Source of the DNA: an uncultured Eubacteriales bacterium
GTDB lineage: Bacteria > Bacillota > Clostridia > Oscillospirales > CAG-272
DNA: 21,325 bases
Assembly (NCBI GenBank): GCA_900321265.1
Contig: ONVJ01000171.1
Coordinates: forward strand, 1 to 21,325
Direction: 5' to 3'
Of this stretch, positions 7,049 through 14,377 are shown in pieces. Each line of letters begins with the position of its first letter. The stretch's first letter is position 1. The notes beneath the pieces are model-generated. The model was not told where the DNA came from. It did no database searches and was given only the letters and a program-made list of their open reading frames with translations. Made by a program: the position numbers and the translations under genes.

Positions 7049-7050
7049 TC

Positions 7051-7102
7051 AACCGCATACCGTTTGGGTGTTCCCCCGGGGCCAATGGCCAAGACAATTA
7101 TA
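7051..7102 (-). repeat. 52-bp promoter/leader repeat, copy 2
   Basis: This block matches 27-78 with a single mismatch. It contains the -10 box and the first ~40 nt of the leftward transcript, including GGGAACACC (7075-7067) and ACGGT (7063-7059). Confidence 0.85.
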
Positions 7103-7125
7103 CGGCATTTTGGTCAAAAAGTCAA
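7097..7125 (-). promoter_or_regulatory. Promoter of the hydrophobic peptide transcript
   Basis: On the minus strand, TTGACT (7125-7120) and TATAAT (7102-7097) are separated by 17 bp. The transcript should start near 7090 and run about 450 nt to the terminator at 6644-6688, with a ~280-nt leader before the first ribosome site. Confidence 0.8.
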
Positions 7126-7275
7126 CAATAAGTTTAAATTTTATTAAATTTCAAGACATAATAAGTTAAAATAATTGCTGCTTTACTCATCCGAGAAAAA
7201 ATCAGGACGCTCAAAGGGTATTAGGATTGAAATCTTACTTTTTTTGCCCCGGAACTAAAAATATAAAAAAAATTG

Positions 7276-7304
7276 TTGACAGCGCTTCTGTTTTGTGGTA
7301 TTAT
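7276..7304 (+). promoter_or_regulatory. Promoter of the tRNA cluster
   Basis: TTGACA (7276-7281) and TATTAT (7299-7304) are 17 bp apart. The first tRNA begins 32 bp later. The AT-rich stretch from 7126 to this promoter holds nothing else I can support. Confidence 0.75.
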
Positions 7305-7335
7305 ATTGCTTGCGGTTTTGAGAGGCGCTCATATT

Positions 7336-7409
<74 letters not shown>

Positions 7410-7472
7410 TAAAGGCGGCGGGCCCGTCAGGGCTCGCCGCGTAATAAATGAACGGTTTCTCAGACTTTCCGT

Positions 7473-7549
7473 GCGCATTTAGCTCAGCCGGATAGAGCAA
7501 CTGCCTTCTAAGCAGTAGGCCGGGGGTTCGAGTCCCTTAATGCGCGCCA
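7473..7549 (+). tRNA. tRNA-Arg(TCT)
   Basis: The acceptor GCGCATT pairs with AATGCGC, followed by G and encoded CCA. The anticodon arm ACTGC-CTTCTAA-GCAGT gives anticodon TCT, which reads AGA and AGG. AGG is common in the nearby genes. Confidence 0.96.
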
Positions 7550-7552
7550 TAC

Positions 7553-7630
7553 GGTGGGTATAGCTCAGTTGGCTAGAGCGCCAGGTTGTGGCCCTGGAGG
7601 TCATGGGTTCAAGCCCCACTACTCACCCCA
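7553..7630 (+). tRNA. tRNA-His(GTG)
   Basis: The anticodon arm CCAGG-TTGTGGC-CCTGG gives anticodon GTG. The acceptor GTGGGTA pairs with TACTCAC, and a G at 7553 faces C at 7627, the extra G-1:C73 pair that identifies histidine tRNA. CCA is encoded. Confidence 0.96.
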
Positions 7631-7674
7631 TAAATCAAAGCAGCGACGGCACAGCCGCCGCTGCTTTGATTTAT
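7630..7674. terminator. Terminator of the tRNA cluster
   Basis: A 16-bp perfect stem (7630-7645 with 7659-7674) has an inner CGGC-ACA-GCCG hairpin and A/T-rich outer arms. It begins at the last base of tRNA-His. Confidence 0.85.
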
Positions 7675-7699
7675 CGAGATGCTTGATGGCTTGAACCCC

Positions 7700-7722
7700 T
7701 AATTTTGGCGCAGCCAAAATTA
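7700..7722. repeat. Small perfect hairpin
   Basis: TAATTTTGGC and GCCAAAATTA form a 10-bp stem around the loop GCA. It lies after the tRNA terminator, and no role is visible. It could be a second, backup terminator (TTA at its end, weak). Confidence 0.6.
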
Positions 7723-7763
7723 AATGGCGCGGCATGAAAAAAGTTTAGCTGCGCAGGTAGATT

Positions 7764-7797
7764 GGGCCGCGTCCGGGTTCAAAGCCCCGTGCGGCCC
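7764..7797 (+). other. tRNA-like fragment or hairpin
   Basis: GGGCCGC (7764-7770) pairs with GCGGCCC (7791-7797) and encloses GGGTTCAAAGCCCC, which resembles a T arm. Upstream, TAGCTGCGCAGGTAGA resembles a D arm, but no anticodon arm and no CCA are present. This may be a decayed tRNA or simply a GC-rich terminator followed by TCGTTTATT. Confidence 0.35.
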
Positions 7798-7816
7798 TCG
7801 TTTATTATCTGCATTT

Positions 7817-7842
7817 CATGAATATTTGCGCGAATATTCATG
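7817..7842. promoter_or_regulatory. Palindrome upstream of argG
   Basis: CATGAATATT and AATATTCATG form 10-bp inverted arms around TGCGCG. The arms contain TGAAT/ATTCA, the half-sites of the ArgR/AhrC box, but the gap between them is 8 bp longer than the usual 4. It ends 60 bp before the argG -35 box. It may be an operator or a cryptic hairpin. Confidence 0.35.
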
Positions 7843-7901
7843 ATCTATTCTGTAAAACCGGGAATAAAAGGCAAAAAACACGAAAAAAATTCACTATACT
7901 G

Positions 7902-7930
7902 TTGACAAATCCGGTTCAAAGTGATATAAT
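7902..7930 (+). promoter_or_regulatory. Promoter of the arginine operon
   Basis: TTGACA (7902-7907) and TATAAT (7925-7930) are both perfect consensus, 17 bp apart. The predicted start is near 7937, leaving an ~90-nt leader before argG. I see no T-box or other known leader motif in it. Confidence 0.85.
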
Positions 7931-8025
7931 ACCTTTCATATTATTTTTAATGCGGTTTTCTTTCGCCTGACCTGTGGGTCAATGTGAGGCCGCACAAGGA
8001 AGACTTATTATCAAAAAAGGAAGCC

Positions 8026-9288
8026 ATGTCTGCAATGGAAAAGAAAACGAAAGACTCAAAAAAAGGAATAAAGAAGATCGTGCTCGCCTACTCGGGCGGA
8101 CTTGACACCTCGGTCATAATTCCCTGGCTCAAGGAGAACTATGACGATCCCGAGATCATCGCCGTATCCGGCAACGTCGGTCAGGCAGACGAGCTTGACG
8201 GCCTCGAGGAAAAGGCGCTGAAGACCGGAGCCTCAAAGCTCATAATCGCCGACCTTGTCGATGAGATGGTCGACGACGTGATAATCCCCTCCCTCAAGAT
8301 GGACGCTAAATACGAGACCTATCTCCTGGGCACCGCCTTCGCGAGGCCGGTGATCGGAAAGAAGCTCGCCGAGATCGCCCTTGCCGAGGGAGCAGACGCC
8401 GTCTGCCACGGTGCGACCGGAAAGGGCAACGACCAGGTCCGCTTCGAGCTCGCCATCAAGCGCTTCGCCCCCGGGATGAAGATCATCGCCCCCTGGAGGG
8501 AGTGGTCGATAAAGTCCCGCGACGAAGAGATCGATTACGCCGAGGCGCACAACGTGCCGCTGAAGATATCGAGGGAGACCAACTACTCGAAGGACAAGAA
8601 CCTCTGGCACCTCAGCCACGAGGGCCTCGATCTCGAGGATCCCGCGAACGAGCCGGATCTCGACAAGCCCGGCTTCCTTGAGATGGGGGTTTCTCCCTAC
8701 AAGGCCCCCGACACCCCGACATACGTGACGCTTGACTTCGAGGCCGGCGCTCCGGTCGCCGTCGACGGCGTGAGGATGAAGGCGTCGAAGATAATCGAAA
8801 AGCTAAACGAGCTCGGCGGCGCCAACGGCATAGGGATCATCGACATCGTCGAGAACAGGCTGGTCGGCATGAAGGACCGCGGCGTATACGAGACGCCGGG
8901 CGGCACGATACTCTATTTTGCGCACGAGCAGCTTGAGATGATTACCGTCGACAAGGACACGCTGCATCTGAAGAAGAAGCTGTCTGTCGATTTCGCCGAC
9001 CAGATCTACAACGGGAAGTGGTACACCCCTCTGACAGAGGCGCTCATCGCCTTCGCGAACAAATCTAACGAGCATGTCACCGGCAGCGTGAAGCTGAAAC
9101 TCTACAAGGGGAACATAATTCCCGCCGGTATGACGTCGCCATATTCGCTCTATTCCGAGGAGCTCGTCACCTTCGGAGAGTCGGAATACGACCAGAAGCA
9201 GGCTGAGGGATTCATCAATCTCTGGGGACTGCCCACGACGGTGCAGGCGATGCTCGAAAAGAAGACGAAGGGGCAGGGCAATGGCTAA
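8026..9288 (+). CDS. argG: Argininosuccinate synthase
   Basis: ArgG joins citrulline and aspartate with ATP to form argininosuccinate in the cytoplasm. The ATP-binding PP-loop motif YSGGLDTS is at residues 22-29, followed by GNVGQ. HGATGKGNDQVRFE and the segment WREWSIKSRDEEIDYA are also typical. I take the ATG at 8026 because AAAAGGAAG precedes it. The ATG at 8035 is also possible, and the frame opens further upstream at a GTG (7984) that lacks a ribosome site. At 420 residues it has normal length. It is the first gene of the arg operon and overlaps argH by 8 bp. Confidence 0.96.
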   Translation: MSAMEKKTKDSKKGIKKIVLAYSGGLDTSVIIPWLKENYDDPEIIAVSGNVGQADELDGLEEKALKTGASKLIIADLVDEMVDDVIIPSLKMDAKYETYLLGTAFARPVIGKKLAEIALAEGADAVCHGATGKGNDQVRFELAIKRFAPGMKIIAPWREWSIKSRDEEIDYAEAHNVPLKISRETNYSKDKNLWHLSHEGLDLEDPANEPDLDKPGFLEMGVSPYKAPDTPTYVTLDFEAGAPVAVDGVRMKASKIIEKLNELGGANGIGIIDIVENRLVGMKDRGVYETPGGTILYFAHEQLEMITVDKDTLHLKKKLSVDFADQIYNGKWYTPLTEALIAFANKSNEHVTGSVKLKLYKGNIIPAGMTSPYSLYSEELVTFGESEYDQKQAEGFINLWGLPTTVQAMLEKKTKGQGNG

Positions 9289-10669
9289 GCTCTGGAAGGG
9301 CGTCACCGACGGTGTCACCGACCCGCTGGCCGACGGCTTCAACTCCTCGATCTCCTTCGACTGCCGGATGTACGCGCAGGATATTCGGGGGTCGATAGCC
9401 CACGCTAGGATGCTCGCCGACTGCGGCATCATTACCGGGGCCGACCGTGAGGCGATCACGCTCGGGCTGGGAGAGATCCTCGCCGACCTCGTATCCGGCA
9501 GGCTCGCCTTCGATCCGAACGCCGAAGACATACACATGTTCATCGAGGAGGAGCTCACGTCGAGGATCGGAGACGCCGGCAAGAAGCTCCACACCGCGAG
9601 ATCGAGGAACGATCAGGTCGCGCTCGATCTCAGGCTCTGGCTGAAGGACGAGACCGCGCGGATCGGCGGACTTCTGAAGAAACTGATCGAGGCTCTGACC
9701 GACAGGGCGGAGGAGAACACCGGCACCATCATGCCGGGTTACACACATCTTCAGAGGGCCCAGCCGGTGAGCTTCGCGCATCATCTGCTGGCTTACGCCT
9801 CGATGTTTCTCAGGGACGCAGGGAGACTGGCCGACTGCGAAAAGCGCGCCGACGTCTCTCCGATCGGCAGCTGCGCGCTGGCCGGGACGGGTTATCCGAC
9901 CGACAGGGTCGCAGAAGCCGGACTGCTCGGCTTTTCGTCCGTCTCGATCAACAGCATCGACGGCGTATCCGACAGAGACTTCGCCGCCGAGGCGCTTTTC
10001 GATCTTTCTCTGATAATGACGCACCTCTCGAGGCTCTCTGAGGAGATCGTCCTCTGGAGCTCATGGGAATTCAGGTTCATCGAGCTGTCTGACGATTATA
10101 CGACGGGATCCTCGATCATGCCGCAGAAGAAGAACCCCGACATGGCCGAACTGATCAGAGGCAAGACCGGGAGGGTCTACGGCGATCTGATCGGGCTTCT
10201 GACAGTGCTTAAAGGACTTCCTCTGGCATACAACAAGGACATGCAGGAGGACAAGGAAAGCGTATTTGACGCCTGCGACACAGTGTCTGCCTGCCTCGGC
10301 GTCATGATACCGATGGTAAAAACTCTGACGGTAAAAGCGGAAAACATGCGGAAGGCCGCCGGAGAGGGCTTTATAAACGCCACCGACCTCGCCGACTATC
10401 TCACCGCAAAGGGCATCCCCTTCAGGGACGCCTACAGGATCGCAGGCTCGGTCGTCGCGATCTGCGCAGCCGAGGGAAAGACACTCGAGACTCTGCCCCT
10501 TGACAGATACAGATCGGTCTGCGATCTGATCCGGGAGGACGTCTATGAGGCGGTCGATCTCGATGCCTGCCTGGCAAGGCGGAAAAGCTTCGGCGGGACC
10601 TCTCCCGACGCCGTTGCCGAACAGATAAGATCGGTCAGAGCCGAGACCGAAAAAATAACGATAATATAA
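9281..10669 (+). CDS. argH: Argininosuccinate lyase
   Basis: ArgH splits argininosuccinate into arginine and fumarate. This member of the fumarase/aspartase superfamily shows HTARSRNDQ at 104-112 and the signature loop GSSIMPQKKNPD at 276-287 with the catalytic serine region. At 462 residues it has the usual length. The ATG sits inside the end of argG, so translation is coupled. The binding-protein gene follows after 26 bp. Confidence 0.97.
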   Translation: MAKLWKGVTDGVTDPLADGFNSSISFDCRMYAQDIRGSIAHARMLADCGIITGADREAITLGLGEILADLVSGRLAFDPNAEDIHMFIEEELTSRIGDAGKKLHTARSRNDQVALDLRLWLKDETARIGGLLKKLIEALTDRAEENTGTIMPGYTHLQRAQPVSFAHHLLAYASMFLRDAGRLADCEKRADVSPIGSCALAGTGYPTDRVAEAGLLGFSSVSINSIDGVSDRDFAAEALFDLSLIMTHLSRLSEEIVLWSSWEFRFIELSDDYTTGSSIMPQKKNPDMAELIRGKTGRVYGDLIGLLTVLKGLPLAYNKDMQEDKESVFDACDTVSACLGVMIPMVKTLTVKAENMRKAAGEGFINATDLADYLTAKGIPFRDAYRIAGSVVAICAAEGKTLETLPLDRYRSVCDLIREDVYEAVDLDACLARRKSFGGTSPDAVAEQIRSVRAETEKITII

Positions 10670-10695
10670 TTTTATAAAAAAAGAAGGAAAAAGCA

Positions 10696-11517
10696 ATGAA
10701 AAAGACAGTCAAAACAGTCGCCGCCCTTCTTGCGGCGGTCATGCTCGTTCTCTCGTCAGCCGCTATGCTCAGCTCCTGCGCATCATACAGGACGCTCGAC
10801 AAGATCAAGGCCGCCGGGGAACTCATCGTCTACACCGAAGGCGGATTCGCTCCCTATGAATTCGTCTACAACAACGAGCTCGTCGGCGTCGACATCTCGG
10901 TCATGGCCGAGGTCGCAAAGGAGATTGGCGTCAAGCTGACGGTCAAGGACGTCAACTTCGACACCATCATCGGCGCCGTCCAGTCGGGCAAGGCCGACAT
11001 CGGTGCCGCCGGCATCACGATAAACGAAGAGAGAAAGGGCAGCGTCGATTTCTCGGTGCCCTATTCTTCCACCGAACAGTACGTGATCGTCAAGGCTGAC
11101 GGCGAGATCCCGACCGTTGAGGCCCTCGCCGGCAAGCAGATCGGCGTCCAGCAGGGAACCACCTCCGACTTTATGATCGACGGACTGATCAAGGACGGAA
11201 TCATGGCCGGCGCGACTTCTACAGGTTACACCACCCCGGCGCTCGCTGCTGCAGCGATCGGCAAGATCGACGCCGTCGTCACCGACAAGCTGACCGCCCA
11301 GATCATCGTCGCGGGATCGAACGGATCTCTCCAGACCGCTAAGCTCGTCAAGGCCGACGGATCCGACGCCGCCGAGGTCGAGGAATACGGCTACTGCGTC
11401 GCCAAGGGCAACGCCGAGCTTCTCGAAGTCATCAACAAGGTCGTCAAAAGGCTTCTTGATGACGGCACGATCAACACCTGGACCGAGGAATTCAACGCCA
11501 AGGCCGGAGAAGGCTGA
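10696..11517 (+). CDS. Amino-acid ABC transporter substrate-binding lipoprotein
   Basis: A signal peptide ends in the lipobox LSSC, with Cys28 as the lipidated residue. The mature part is a type II periplasmic-binding (SBP_bac_3) protein. It shows GGFAPYEF, VGVDISVMAEVAKEIG, ADIGAAGITI and the domain-crossover region near LAGKQIGVQQGTTS, all typical of polar amino-acid binders. Its place between argH and argF suggests arginine, ornithine or citrulline as ligand, which is inference. The ribosome site is AGAAGGA. Confidence 0.92.
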   Translation: MKKTVKTVAALLAAVMLVLSSAAMLSSCASYRTLDKIKAAGELIVYTEGGFAPYEFVYNNELVGVDISVMAEVAKEIGVKLTVKDVNFDTIIGAVQSGKADIGAAGITINEERKGSVDFSVPYSSTEQYVIVKADGEIPTVEALAGKQIGVQQGTTSDFMIDGLIKDGIMAGATSTGYTTPALAAAAIGKIDAVVTDKLTAQIIVAGSNGSLQTAKLVKADGSDAAEVEEYGYCVAKGNAELLEVINKVVKRLLDDGTINTWTEEFNAKAGEG

Positions 11518-11689
11518 GCCGGTTATACCGCCGGCGGTGACGCCGGAAAAAAACATATCTCGAAGGGGCAGCCTGCTTTCCGCCCGGCGGAAACCGGGGG
11601 CTGCCCCCGAGGCAGTTTAAAAAGAAATCCTGAGAAACCCGCCGTTCTGCCCTCCGAAGGGCTGCCGGCGGCTGTTTCCGGAGGAGACA
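11518..11689 (+). promoter_or_regulatory. Structured spacer between binding protein and permease
   Basis: This 172-bp gap contains the stem GGGGCAGC (11565-11572) with GCTGCCCC (11600-11607) enclosing TTTCCG/CGGAAA. A second GC-rich structure around 11640-11680 leads into the GGAGGAG ribosome site. Such hairpins often stabilise the binding-protein mRNA or partly terminate transcription, keeping the binding protein in excess over the membrane parts. No promoter is evident. Confidence 0.5.
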
Positions 11690-12403
11690 ATGGCTTTTTT
11701 TGAGAAGATTTTCACATATCTGAAGGACGGATTCATATCCACCTTCATAACAGAGGACAGATATCAGTTGTTCCTGAAGGGACTTGGGAACACCCTGCTC
11801 ACCGCGCTCTGCGCTACGCTGGTCGGAATCGTGATCGGCGCGCTGATAGCCGTTGTCAAGACGGTCCACAAACAGCGGCCGGACAGACTGAAGCTGCTAA
11901 ACTCGCTTGCGGAGCTCTATACCACGGTGATAAGGGGAACTCCGGTCGTCGTCCAGCTGCTGATCACATACAACATCATCTTCAGATGGTCGACGCATCC
12001 CGTCCTCGTGGGTATCGCCGCCTTCGGGATCAACTCCGGCGCATACGTGTCAGAGATCATCAGGGCGGGGATCAACGCCGTCGATCCGGGGCAGACCGAG
12101 GCGGGAAGATCGCTGGGGCTTTCGTCGTCGGTCACGATGTGGAAGATCGTTATCCCGCAGGCGGTAAAGAACGTCCTCCCCGCCATAGGCAACGAGTTCA
12201 TATCGCTGCTGAAGGAGACCTCGATCATAGGATATCTCGGAGTGCTCGACATTACAAAGGCTGCTGAGCGTACGATCTCCAGGACCGCAAACGTATACTT
12301 CCCGTACATTTCGATAGCGATAATGTACCTGGCGATGGTCCTCGTCCTCAACTATTTCGTCAAAAAGCTCGAAAGGAGGCTCGCGAAAAGTGACAGAAGC
12401 TGA
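11690..12403 (+). CDS. Amino-acid ABC transporter permease
   Basis: This 237-residue inner-membrane permease of the HisM/GlnP family has about five helices. The EAA loop that contacts the ATPase is visible as EAGRSLGLSSSVTMWKIVIP, followed by NEFISLLKETSI. The N-terminal ~25 residues are amphipathic (FEKIFTYLKDGFISTF). The GGAGGAG ribosome site lies just upstream of the ATG. The gene overlaps the ATPase gene by 14 bp. Confidence 0.94.
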   Translation: MAFFEKIFTYLKDGFISTFITEDRYQLFLKGLGNTLLTALCATLVGIVIGALIAVVKTVHKQRPDRLKLLNSLAELYTTVIRGTPVVVQLLITYNIIFRWSTHPVLVGIAAFGINSGAYVSEIIRAGINAVDPGQTEAGRSLGLSSSVTMWKIVIPQAVKNVLPAIGNEFISLLKETSIIGYLGVLDITKAAERTISRTANVYFPYISIAIMYLAMVLVLNYFVKKLERRLAKSDRS

Positions 12404-13328
12404 GAAGAAAACTCCGGTCATAAGCGTCAGAGGCCTCTGGAAGAGTTTTGACGGACAGAAAAATGTCCTTTGCGGGATCAACTGCGATATCGCGAAGGGC
12501 GAGCAGGTGGTCATTGTAGGGCCGTCGGGCGGAGGCAAGAGCACCTTCCTCCGCTGTCTCAACATGCTCGAGACGCCGACATGGGGCGAGATCTGGTTCG
12601 ACGGGAAGCTCCTGACCCCGCCCGATCCATATCTGCATCCCGAGATAATAAAGGCATCCGCGACCTTCGCGCGGATCATGGAATCGGGAAAATACGCGTC
12701 TGAAGACGACGCGGTCGCCGCGATAAAGGCGGGAGACCTCCTGAAGGAAAAGGGCGGCAGAGAGGGAAAGGAATATGCCGCGGCGATGAAGAGATTCGCC
12801 GCCGACAACAGCCAGTCGATCGACACCGCGAGGCAGCGCATCGGCATGGTCTTTCAGCATTTCAACCTCTTTCCCCACTTCAACGTGCTGAAGAACATCA
12901 CCTTCGCCCCGGTCGAGCTCAAGCTCCAGACTCCCGAGGAGGCGAAGGAGAACGCGATGAGCCTTTTGCGCCGGATCGGACTCGAGGAGAAGGCCGACGC
13001 CTATCCGAGCCAGCTTTCGGGCGGTCAAAAGCAGAGGATCGCGATAGTGAGGGCGCTCGCCATGAATCCCGAGGTCATGCTCTTCGACGAGCCGACCTCC
13101 GCGCTCGACCCGGAGATGGTCGGCGAGGTGCTCGACGTCATGCAGCGCCTGGCGGAGAAGGGAATGACGATGGCGGTCGTCACACACGAAATGGGATTTG
13201 CGAGAGAGGTCGCGACCCGCGCCGTCTTCCTTGACGAGGGCGTCATAGCCGAGGACGGGACCCCCGCCGAGGTCTTCGGGAATCCGAAGTCGGAGCGTCT
13301 GCGCTCCTTCCTCGCGAAGGTCCTGTGA
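12390..13328 (+). CDS. Amino-acid ABC transporter ATP-binding protein with insertion
   Basis: This is the nucleotide-binding subunit of the importer. Walker A (GPSGGGKST) is at 44-52, the Q loop VFQ at 154-156, the signature LSGGQ at 209-213 and Walker B LFDEP at 231-235, followed by the THEMGFA switch. Between the first beta strands and the Q loop, about 60 extra residues (roughly 78-143, mostly charged helix) break the usual ~240-residue GlnQ-type fold, giving 312 residues. I use the GTG at 12390, which has AAAGGAGG about 10 nt upstream. Confidence 0.93.
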   Translation: MTEAEKKTPVISVRGLWKSFDGQKNVLCGINCDIAKGEQVVIVGPSGGGKSTFLRCLNMLETPTWGEIWFDGKLLTPPDPYLHPEIIKASATFARIMESGKYASEDDAVAAIKAGDLLKEKGGREGKEYAAAMKRFAADNSQSIDTARQRIGMVFQHFNLFPHFNVLKNITFAPVELKLQTPEEAKENAMSLLRRIGLEEKADAYPSQLSGGQKQRIAIVRALAMNPEVMLFDEPTSALDPEMVGEVLDVMQRLAEKGMTMAVVTHEMGFAREVATRAVFLDEGVIAEDGTPAEVFGNPKSERLRSFLAKVL

Positions 13329-13344
13329 AGAAGGGAAGAAAGAA

Positions 13345-14337
13345 ATGAAGACTGATTTTTTAAAGGGCAGGAGCTTCCTGACGCTGATCGATTTCACTCC
13401 GGCTGAGATCGAGGCGCTTATCGATCTCTCAGCCGATCTGAAACGCAAAAAAAAGGCGTGTATCTCGCACAGATACTGCGAGGGGAAGAATATCGCGCTG
13501 ATCTTCGAGAAGACCTCCACCCGTACGAGATGCGCCTTCGAGGTCGCCGCTAACGATCTCGGTATCCATCCGGTCTATCTCGATCCCAAGGGATCGCAGA
13601 TAGGTAAGAAGGAGAGCATCGCCGACACCGCGAGGGTGCTCGGGCGGATGTTCGACGGAATAGAATACCGGGGATACGCCCAGAAGACGGTCGAGACCCT
13701 GGCGGAGCTGTCGGGCGTTCCGGTCTGGAACGGACTTACGAACGAATTCCATCCGACCCAGATGCTTGCCGATCTTCTGACGATCAAAGAGAAGTTCGGG
13801 CGGCTGAAGGGGATAAAGCTCGCCTATTTCGGCGACGCGCGCTACAACACCGGCAATTCGCTCATGGTGGGATGCTCGAAGACGGGCATCGACATAACTC
13901 TCTGCGCGCCTCCCGAATATCAGCCGTCAGGTGAGCTCGTGTCGCTCTGCCGCTCCTTCGCGGCGGAGTCGGGATCGACGGTGACGCTCACAACCGATCC
14001 GAAGGAGGCCGCCCGCGGCGCAGACGTCGTCTACACCGACGTCTGGGTGTCGATGGGCGAGCCCGACGAGGTCTGGGCGGAAAGGATCGCCGCGCTGTCT
14101 CCCTACAGAGTGACTGCCGAACTGATGGAACTCGCAGGAAAGGACAGCATCTTCATGCACTGCCTGCCATCCTTCCACGATACCCGCACCGAGATCGGCG
14201 CCGACATCGCGAAGCGCTTCGGGATCGGCTGCATGGAGGTCACCGACGAGGTCTTCGAGGGGCCGCACTCGGTCGTCTTCGACGAGGCGGAGAACAGGAT
14301 GCACACGATAAAGGCGGTAATGGCAGCGACGCTCTGA
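13345..14337 (+). CDS. argF: Ornithine carbamoyltransferase
   Basis: This enzyme converts ornithine and carbamoyl phosphate to citrulline. The carbamoyl-phosphate loop STRTR is at 58-62, HPTQ at 136-139, the ornithine loop DVWVSMG at 232-238 and HCLP at 272-275. The sequence type (STRTRCAFEVA, GSQIGKKES, NEFHPTQ) is that of E. coli ArgI and catabolic ArcB proteins. The argGH neighbours favour the biosynthetic role. It follows the ABC transporter ATPase by 16 bp. Confidence 0.95.
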   Translation: MKTDFLKGRSFLTLIDFTPAEIEALIDLSADLKRKKKACISHRYCEGKNIALIFEKTSTRTRCAFEVAANDLGIHPVYLDPKGSQIGKKESIADTARVLGRMFDGIEYRGYAQKTVETLAELSGVPVWNGLTNEFHPTQMLADLLTIKEKFGRLKGIKLAYFGDARYNTGNSLMVGCSKTGIDITLCAPPEYQPSGELVSLCRSFAAESGSTVTLTTDPKEAARGADVVYTDVWVSMGEPDEVWAERIAALSPYRVTAELMELAGKDSIFMHCLPSFHDTRTEIGADIAKRFGIGCMEVTDEVFEGPHSVVFDEAENRMHTIKAVMAATL

Positions 14338-14377
14338 TCCCATTTTTCGCTGCGACGAGTTCAGGAGAAATACAGCA

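Noticed and set aside
7931..8025. Possible T-box or riboswitch in the argG leader
   Set aside because: The leader is only ~90 nt, with no specifier stem, no TGGNACC-like T-box core and no terminator.
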